Of a DNA stretch of 64,000 nucleotides, positions 56,985-64,000 are shown one piece after another. This DNA comes from Panulirus ornatus. Its lineage: Eukaryota > Arthropoda > Malacostraca > Decapoda > Palinuridae. The position numbers and the translations under genes are program-made. A model generated the notes under the pieces. That model was not told the origin of the DNA. It saw nothing but the letters and a program-made list of their open reading frames with translations, and searched no databases. Each line of letters opens with the position of its first letter. Position 1 is the first letter of the stretch. The stretch spans positions 28,390,199 to 28,454,198 of the forward strand of contig NC_092231.1 in the NCBI RefSeq assembly GCF_036320965.1, written 5' to 3'.

Positions 56985-57077
56985 ACTACGTTAGGTTAGG
57001 TTAGTATACGTCAGGTGTGGTTAGGTTAAGATAGGCCAGGTGTGGTTAAATTAGGTTACTAACCTAACCTAACCTAA
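56985..57077. repeat. short inverted interstitial TTAGG-type motifs
   Basis: GTTAGGTTAGGTTAG at about 56,990-57,004 and, inverted, CTAACCTAACCTAACCTAA at about 57,058-57,076. Degenerate GGTTAGGTTAAG and TTAAATTAGGTTAC lie between. (TTAGG)n is the ancestral arthropod telomere repeat. Only three to four copies occur here. Confidence 0.7.
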
Positions 57078-57247
57078 ATAAACGTGGGGGGGGGGGGCGG
57101 ATCTACAATATCATCCCTGTACAGCGTTTTAAATCAAGGAAAATCTCACGTGAGTAATTGGATTATTATGTGCAGATGAAAGCCACATGGGAGACATGGT
57201 CTGAGTTGTGCTGTGACTCAAGATGTGTCCAGGACTTGTAACATAAG

Positions 57248-57249
<2 letters not shown>

Positions 57250-57312
<63 letters not shown>
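57250..57312. repeat. (CT)n microsatellite
   Basis: About 31 CT dinucleotides. Confidence 0.95.
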
Positions 57313-57316
<4 letters not shown>

Positions 57317-58204
57317 CAAGGCCACCCACAATCCAATAATCAAGCAGTCATCTGGTAAGGTAATCATTGCCTGAGCGACATTCATGCGTTGCTCGTGCCA
57401 ACCAGAAGTATAAACTACTTGAACTGTGTGGCGCCGCTGGATTAGGATCATCTCGCATCCCTTACGTCCCAGTGTAATCTATTCATCGATACTATTTATG
57501 AGATCTAGAAACCAGTTCAGAGAGCGCGAGCCTAAACACTAAAAGCAATCTTCTCATTTATTACATTTAAGTTAGTAAATCAGATTTTATTGAGTGAAAG
57601 TATACCACATGCAGACGCAAAGTTCATTCGCATATCAAAGAAAGAAATCGTCAAGAGTACATAAACGCAGACAACAGCACTTACAACGTAATAAAATGTT
57701 AATCCCGCACCTCTGGCGTCCGGCCCGTCTCAAGCTCGCCCGCTCTTACCTCACGACAACATTTTCAACATTAAAAAAATCATATAATACATTCTCGACT
57801 GTCATCACTCATAATCAGGCTGGAACGAAGAGAACTATGACGAGCAAAAACAACTTTCGGTTGGTATAAAATTACAAAGGTGGCCATTAAAATTCAATCT
57901 TGGGGCTGAGCCCGCCATCTGGCAACACTTCCAGGCGCTGGCCACTCGCCACAGTTACCATTACACCTTTTTTGGCTTGTATTTTTCCCCGGCGTTTTTA
58001 TCTAGACATAATGTTGTGAATGTAGTGCGGCTTTTGCCGGTAAAGGTGTGTACAAGTGTGACAGCTGTACAGGGATGATGCTAATCTGTGCACAGTGAGG
58101 CAGGTGCACAACGACGCAATGATGAAGTCCAAATTCAGGAAGGCGATCACTGACTTAACCTGGACGACAGCAATAGCTTGCTTCTCCTCAGCTTAACACG
58201 GCTC
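57313..58204. other. unique sequence, no gene recognised
   Basis: A 91-codon basic plus frame at 57,594-57,869 is unrecognised. The rest is unassigned. Confidence 0.45.
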
Positions 58205-58420
58205 ATACTGCCACAGCAGGTCCTGCTGTGTGCTGTGGTTATGAGCCTACCACAGCAGGTCCTGCTGACTGCTGTGGTTATGAGCCTACCACAGTTGTTG
58301 CTGCTGACTGCTGTGGTTATGAGCCTACCACGGCAGGTCCTGCTGAGTGCTGTGTTTTATGTGCCTACCACAGCAGTTGCTGCTGACTGCTGTGGTTATG
58401 AGCCTACCACAGCAGTTCCT
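58205..58420. repeat. 39-bp minisatellite with hairpin units, about 5.5 copies
   Basis: Units contain CTACCACAGCAGGTCCTGCT then GACTGCTGTGGTTATGAGC. CCACAGCAG pairs with CTGCTGTGG, and AGCAGGTCCTGCT is itself a near-palindrome, so each unit can fold. Confidence 0.93.
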
Positions 58421-58531
58421 GTGCTAGGATACTGGAGGTCGGGGGAGGGGCTACACTCGAGAAAGGAGCCGCTCAACCATAAACCATATCGCTGTTTATC
58501 TATCAATCATCGCTCCCACGCTTACAAACCC

Positions 58532-58535
<4 letters not shown>

Positions 58536-58611
<76 letters not shown>
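58536..58611. repeat. (TA)n microsatellite
   Basis: About 38 TA dinucleotides. Confidence 0.95.
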
Positions 58612-58612
<1 letters not shown>

Positions 58613-58795
58613 TGAACCTTGTGTACTGAACCTTGCGTACTGAACCTTGTGTACTGAACCATGTGCACTGAACTGTGTGTACTGAACCATGTGTATCGAA
58701 CGGTGTGTACTGAACAATGCGTACTGGACCTCGTGTACTGAACCATGTGTACCGGACGTTGTGTACTGAACAATGTGTGCTGAACCTTGTGTATG
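58612..58795. repeat. 14-bp minisatellite, about 13 copies
   Basis: Unit TGAACCTTGTGTAC with progressive divergence (TGAACCATGTGCAC, TGAACAATGCGTAC and so on). It starts immediately at the end of the TA tract. Confidence 0.93.
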
Positions 58796-58997
58796 GCTAG
58801 AGGATATTATCATTTGATGGAGGGCACTCCATCTGCCCAAACTGGACCAGACAGGAGGAAGGTTATCTTATCAGCTTCATATCATTCAAGTATCTGTGGG
58901 AAGAGGAACCTGATAATGGTTTATGAAGATGTGTGAAGCAATGGCTTCCTTCACTGAGCCCTCACCCTACAACCTAACAAGCACTAAATGATCATAA

Positions 58998-60430
58998 CAT
59001 CTGATGGGCAGATTAGAAAGGGTAGTGAATGGTGAATGAAGAAGTAAGATTGTTAGTGAAAGAGAAGAGAGAGGCGTTTGGACGATTTTTGCAGGGAAGT
59101 TGTGCAAATGTCTGGGAGATGTATATGAGAAAGAGGCAAGAAGTCAAGAGAAAGGTGCAAGAGGTGAAAAAGAGGGCAAATGAGAGTTGGGGTTAGAGAG
59201 TATCATTAAATTTTAGGGAGAATAAAAAGATGCTTTGGAAGGAGGTAAATAAAGTGCGTAAGACAAGGGAATAAATGGGAACATCAGTGAAGGGGGCTAA
59301 TGGAGAGGTGATAAGAAGTAGTGGTGAAGTTAGAAGGAGATGGAGTGAGTATTTTGAAGGTTTGTTGAATGTGTTTGATGATAAGAGTGTTAGATATAGG
59401 GTGTTTTAGTCGAGGAGGTATGCGAAGTGAGGGGGTCAGGAAGAATGGTTTGGTAAACAGACAAGAGGCAGTGAAAGCGTTGCAGAAGATGAAAGCCGGC
59501 AAGGCAGCGGGTTTGGATGATGTTGCAGTGGAACTTATTAAAAACGGGGGTGACTGTGTTGTTGACTGGTTGGTAAGGATATTCAATGTGTGTATGGCTT
59601 ATGTTCAAACTACAGAGGTATAAGTTTGTTGAGTATTCCTGGGAAATTATATGTGAGGGTATTGACTGAGAGGGTAAAGGCATGCACAGAGCATCAGATT
59701 GGGGAAGAGCAGTGTGGTTTCAAAAGTGGTAGAGGATGTGTGGATTAGGTGTTTGCTTTGAAGAATGTATGTGAGAAATACTTGGAAATACGGATCGATT
59801 TGTATGTAGCATTTATGGATCTGGAGAAGGCATATGACAGGGTTGACAGAGATGCTTTGTGGAAGGTATTATGAGTATATGGTGTGGGAGGTAAGTTGCT
59901 AGAAGCAGTGAAAAGTTTTTACCAAGGAAATGATTTGTTCTCAGTGAATGTCGGTTTGCGGCAGGGGTGCATGATGTCTCCATGGTTGTTTAATTTGTTT
60001 ATGGATGGGGTGGTTAGGGAGGTGAATACATGAGTTTTGGTGAGAGGGGCAACTATGCAGTCTGTTGTGGATGAGAGGGCTTGGGATGTGAGTCAGTTGT
60101 TGTTTACTGATGATACAGCGCTGGTGGGTGATTCGGGTGAGAAACTGCCTTAGTTGGTGACTGAGTTTGGTAACCTGTGTGAAAGATGAAAGCTGAGACT
60201 AAATGTTAATAAGAGCAAGGTTATTAGGTTCAGTCGGGTTAAGGGACAAGCCAATCGGGAGGTAAGTTTGAATGGAGAAAAACTGGAGGAAATGAAGTGT
60301 TTTAGATATCTGGGAATGGATTTAGCAGCAGATGGAGCCACGGAAGCGGAAGTGAGTCACAGGGTTGGGGAGGGGGCGAAGGTTCTGGGAGCGTTGAAGA
60401 ATGTGTGGAAGGCGAGAACGTTATCTCTCC
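58998..60430 (+). mobile_element. LINE-A internal fragment: linker and reverse transcriptase (older copy)
   Basis: Linker sequence (59,000-59,300) matches 17,890-18,130 of copy 1. RT entry is KAGKAAGLDDVAVELIKNGG (59,490-59,550). After a ~75-bp deletion comes SNYRGISLLSIPGKLYVRVL (59,605-59,665). CGFKSGRGCVD then stops, and FMDLEKAYDRVDRDALWKVL lies at 59,812-59,870. VGLRQGCMMSPWLFNLFMDG (59,948-60,008), QLLFTDDTALVGDS (60,093-60,135) and CFRYLGMDLAADG (60,299-60,337) follow. At least five stops. This copy keeps the full AYDRVDRDALW motif that the 34.7-kb copy has lost. It breaks off after KNVWKARTLS, where an inverted copy begins. Confidence 0.82.
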
Positions 60431-60893
60431 ACACCACATATTGTCCTCAAATATTTCATTTCCAACACATCCACACTCCTCCGCTCACGTTTATCTATAG
60501 CCCATGACTCGCATCCTTATCATATGGCAGAGACTAGCATCCCTTCAAACGTATCCATTTTTGCCCTGCCAGTTAACTTTCTTTCCACATATTCTTCATC
60601 GCTCCCAGAACTTTTGCCCCCTCACCCACTCTATGACTCACCTCCGCTTCCACGATTCCATTCGCTGCCAAGTCCACTCCCAGATATCTAAAACATTTCT
60701 CTTTCTCTAATTTTTCTGCATTCAAACTTACATCCCAACTAACTTGTCCCTCAACCCTGTTGAACCTAACAACATTGCTCTTATTCACATTTACTCTCTC
60801 TTTCCACACACTCTTCCAAACCAAGCCACCAACTTCTCCAGTTTCTCATTCGAATCAGCCATTAGCACTATATCATCACATACATATACATGC
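60431..60893 (-). mobile_element. LINE-A reverse transcriptase fragment, inverted
   Basis: Read from 60,893 down: DDIVLMADSNEKLEKLVAWF, GRVCGKRE, then frameshifted KCFRYLGVDLAANGIVEAEV and SHRVGEGAKVLGAMKNMWKE (to 60,573). The sequence continues as GYV...CHMIRMRVMGYR and NEIFEDNMW at 60,430. It overlaps the preceding plus fragment in element coordinates, so it is a second copy, not the displaced half of the first. Confidence 0.75.
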
Positions 60894-60895
60894 GA

Positions 60896-60896
<1 letters not shown>

Positions 60897-60962
<66 letters not shown>
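60897..60962. repeat. (TG)n microsatellite
   Basis: About 33 TG dinucleotides. Confidence 0.95.
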
Positions 60963-60965
<3 letters not shown>

Positions 60966-60984
60966 GATCTAAAGGCAGTGGGAA

Positions 60985-61575
60985 CAAAAGTCATCGTTCA
61001 AATTACGCAGGTTGAATGTACCTGGTAAGGAGCATGGGAGAGTACTGAATGAGATAGTGGTGAGACACAAAGAGCGTCAAACTGGGGAGGAACAATGAGG
61101 CTTCAGGAGTGGTAAAGGATCAGGTGTCTGCTTTGAAGAATGTGTGTGAGAAATACTCATAGAAAAACAAGGATATACATGTGGCATGTATGGATGTGAA
61201 GGAAGCGTATGATAGGGGTGACAGAGATGCTTTGTGGAAGATGTTACCAATGTACGTATGGGTGAGACTGAATGGAAAGAACCTGGAAAAAGAGAAGTGT
61301 TTTAGATACTTGAGAGTAGACGTGATGGAGGATGGAACCATGGAAGCTGAAGTTAGCCATAGGGTGGGTAAGGGGGAAAAGGTCTTGGGCGCATTGAGGA
61401 ATGTGGGGAGTGTCTGTGAGGGCAGAGATGGGTATGTTTGATGGTACAGTAGTCCCAACGGTGTTGTATGGACGCGAGGCCCAGACGCTACGTAAAATGT
61501 AAAAATACATTTTTGAAGAAGATGAATGTGCTGGATATGAAATGTATGAGGACAAAGGTACAGCATCAACTTGGT
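60985..61575 (+). mobile_element. LINE-A reverse transcriptase fragment with palm deletion
   Basis: Frames combined give FRSGKGSGVCFEECV-like sequence near 61,090-61,145, then MACMDVKEAYDRGDRDALWK (61,181, motif A region) and a jump straight to LNGKNLEKEKCFRYLRVDVM (61,266-61,326). Motif B and the FxDD motif are deleted. GTMEAEVSHRVGKGEKVLGA and AEMGMFDGTVVPTVLYGREA follow, to about 61,480. It decays into KMNVLDMKCMRTK at 61,520-61,560 and meets the 47-bp array. Confidence 0.78.
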
Positions 61576-61583
61576 GGCGGGGA

Positions 61584-61765
61584 TGGTCTCTGGGGCCACG
61601 AAGGTGGGAGGAAAGAAGCACGTGGGTGGATGGTCTCTGGGGCCACGAAGGTGGGAGGAAAGAAGCACGTGGGTGGATGGTCTCTGGGGCCACGGGGGAA
61701 GGGGGAAAGAAGCACGTGGGTGGTGGGGATGGTCTCTGGGGGCACGGGGGAATGGGAGAAACAGC
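61584..61765. repeat. 47-bp minisatellite, about 4 copies
   Basis: Units contain GGTCTCTGGGGCCACGAAGG then TGGGAGGAAAGAAGCACGTG and GGTGGAT. Later units diverge (GGGGGAAGGGGG). Confidence 0.92.
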
Positions 61766-61774
61766 TGGGGAGGC

Positions 61775-64000
61775 ATATACTACTGCCTCACAAGACCCTG
61801 CATCTACTTCTGCCTCACATGACAATGCATCTACTACTGCTTCACATGACCCTGCATTATACTGCCTCACATGACAATGCATCTACTACTGCCTTAAATG
61901 ACCCTGCATCTTACTACTGCTCACATGACCCTGCATTACCACTGCCTCACATGGACCATGCATCTACCATTGCCTCACATGACCTGCATCTACTTCTGCC
62001 TCACATGACAATGCATCTACTACTGCCTTAAATGACCCTGCATCTAATACTGCTCACATGACCTGCATTACACTGCCTCAATGACCTGCATCTACTTACT
62101 GCCTCACATGGACCATGCATCTACCATTGCCTCACATGACCTGCATCTACCATGCCTCACATGACCCTGCATTATACTGCCTCACATGGACCCTGCATTA
62201 CTACTGCTCACATGGACCCTGCATTACTACTGCTCACATGGACCCTGCATCTACTATGCCTCACATGACCCTATGTCTACTACTGCCTCACAGGACCCTG
62301 CATCTACACTTGCCTCACATGACCTACATTACTACTGCTCACATGGACCCTGCATCTACTTCTGCCTCACATGACAATGCATCTACTACTGCCTCACATG
62401 GACCTGCATCTACCACTGCCTAACATGAACTGCATCTACTACTGCCTTAAATGACCTGCATCTACTACTGCCTTAAATGACCTGCATCTACTTACTGCCT
62501 CACATGGACCCTGCATCTACAACTGCCTCACATGACCTGCATCTTACTACTGCTCACATGGACCCTGCATTACCACTGCCTCACATGGACCATGCATCTA
62601 CCACTGCTCACATTGACCTGCATCTACTACTGCCTTAAATGACCTGCATCTACTTACTGCCTCACATGACCTGCATCTACTATTGCCTCACATGACCCTG
62701 CATTACCACTGCCTCACATGACCTACATCTACACTGCCTCACTGACCCTGCATCTATTACTGCCTCACATGACATGCATCTACTACTGCCTCACATGGAC
62801 CTGCATCTACTACTGCCTCATATGACCCTACATCTAACTACTGCCTCACATTGACCTGCATCTACTTCTGCCTCACATGACCCTATGTCTACCACTGCCT
62901 CACAGACCCTGCATCTACTACTGCCTCACATGACCCTACTCTACTACTGCCTCAATGACCCTGCTTCTACTATTGCCTCACATGACCCTGCCATCTACCA
63001 CTGCCTCACTGACCCTGCATCTACAACTGCCTCACATGACTCTGCATCTACCACTGCCTACATGACCCTACATCTACTACTTGCCTCACATGACCCTGAA
63101 TCTACCACTGCCTCAACATGACCCTGCATCTATATGCCTCACATGACCCTTACATCTACTACTGCCTTCACATGACCTGCATCTTCCACTGCCTCACATG
63201 ACCTACATCTACCACTGCTTCACATGACCTGCATCACCACTGCCTCACATTGACCTGCATCTATATGCCTCACATGACCTACATCTACACTGCCTCAATG
63301 ACCCTGCATCTATATGCCTCACATGACCTGCATCTATATGCCTCACATGACCCTGCTTCTACTATTGCCTCACATGACCTGCATCTATATGCCTCACATG
63401 ACCCTGCATTATACTGCCTCACATGACAATGCATCTACTACTGCCTTAAATGACCTGCATCTACTACTGCTCACAGGACCCTGCATCTACTATGCCTCAC
63501 ATGGACCTGCATCTACTACTGCTCACAGGACCCTGCATCTACAACTGCCTCACATGACAATGCATCTACTACTGCTTCACATGACCTGCATCTACTTCTG
63601 CCTCACATGACAATGCATCTACTACTGCTCACATGACCTGCATCTAATACTGCCTCACATGACAATGCATCTACTACTGCCTCACATGACCCTGCATCTA
63701 CTACTGCCTCACATGACCCTGCATCTACTACTGCCTCACATGACCCCTGCATCTACTACTGCCTCACATGACCCTGCATCTACTACTGCCTCACATGACC
63801 CTGCATCTACTACTGCCTCACATGACCCTGCATCTACTACTGCCTCACATGACCCTGCATCTACTACTGCCTCACATGACCCTGCATCTACCACTGCCTC
63901 ACATGACCCTGCATCTACTACTGCCTCACATGACCCTGCATCTACCTACTGCCTCACATGACCCTGCATCTACTACTGCCTCACATGACCCTGCATCTAC
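61775..64000. repeat. 27-bp satellite array, 2.2 kb, continuing past the window
   Basis: Consensus core CATCTACTACTGCCTCACAT then GACCCTG. From 61,775 to about 63,650 most units carry one or more single-base losses (CCC to CC, TGCCTC to TGCTC, CATCTA to CATTA) or local swaps. From about 63,660 to 64,000 the units are nearly perfect. About 80 units. Confidence 0.96.

Overview
This is eukaryotic, repeat-dominated DNA. I found no convincing host protein-coding gene and no RNA gene in 64 kb. Long CA/GT and TA microsatellites, dozens of minisatellite arrays, short TTAGG-type motifs and several non-LTR retrotransposon families point to an arthropod, most likely a decapod crustacean. That assignment is inference from repeat style and from the look of the reverse transcriptase relics, not from a diagnostic gene.

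Layout. 0-9 kb: a possible hAT transposase tail, minisatellites of 34, 23 and 42 bp, a Jockey-like LINE tail (3.5-4.8 kb), a CR1-like tail (4.9-5.5 kb), a 41-base poly-C, and 29-bp and ~40-bp arrays. 10.4-12.9 kb: a decayed Jockey-like LINE on the minus strand, nearly full length. 13.8-15.9 kb: a reverse transcriptase scrap, then arrays of 49, 35 and 30 bp. 16-21 kb: the 'LINE-A' cluster. It holds two 5' halves in inverted orientation, a short internally deleted derivative and a 5'-truncated 3' end, with TA tracts at most junctions. 22-31.8 kb: a satellite block (20, 21, 69, 44, 20 and 20 bp units) with a 4.2-kb array at its core. 32-38 kb: a Penelope-like element with inverted endonuclease arms, a well-preserved LINE-A reverse transcriptase, an inverted pair of tRNA-derived SINEs and more short derivatives. 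38-40 kb: two fragments of another LINE. 40-58.8 kb: mainly arrays (21, 32, 38, 46, 27, 25, 12, 27, 22, 39 and 14 bp) in unrecognised sequence. 59-61.6 kb: three LINE-A fragments in alternating orientation. 61.8-64 kb: a 27-bp array running off the window.

How the parts relate. LINE-A is seen in pieces: apurinic-type endonuclease at 16.9-17.6 kb, reverse transcriptase at 34.7-36.05 kb, and a 3' end at 20.7-20.9 and 36.05-36.25 kb. A ~250-bp element found at 19.7, 32.0 and 36.6 kb (partial at 6.5 and 37.6 kb) appears to join the first ~160 bp of LINE-A to its last ~60 bp. It would therefore be a non-autonomous rider carrying both LINE ends. This is the most interesting system in the window. 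LINE-A, the rider and the Penelope-like element all sit against TA microsatellites. Roughly a third of the window is tandem repeat. Several arrays share unit sequence with distant arrays or with short seeds inside retroelement relics.

Limits: all family calls are by eye from translated motifs. Ends of degenerate relics are accurate to perhaps 20-50 bp, and copy numbers are estimates from array length divided by unit length.
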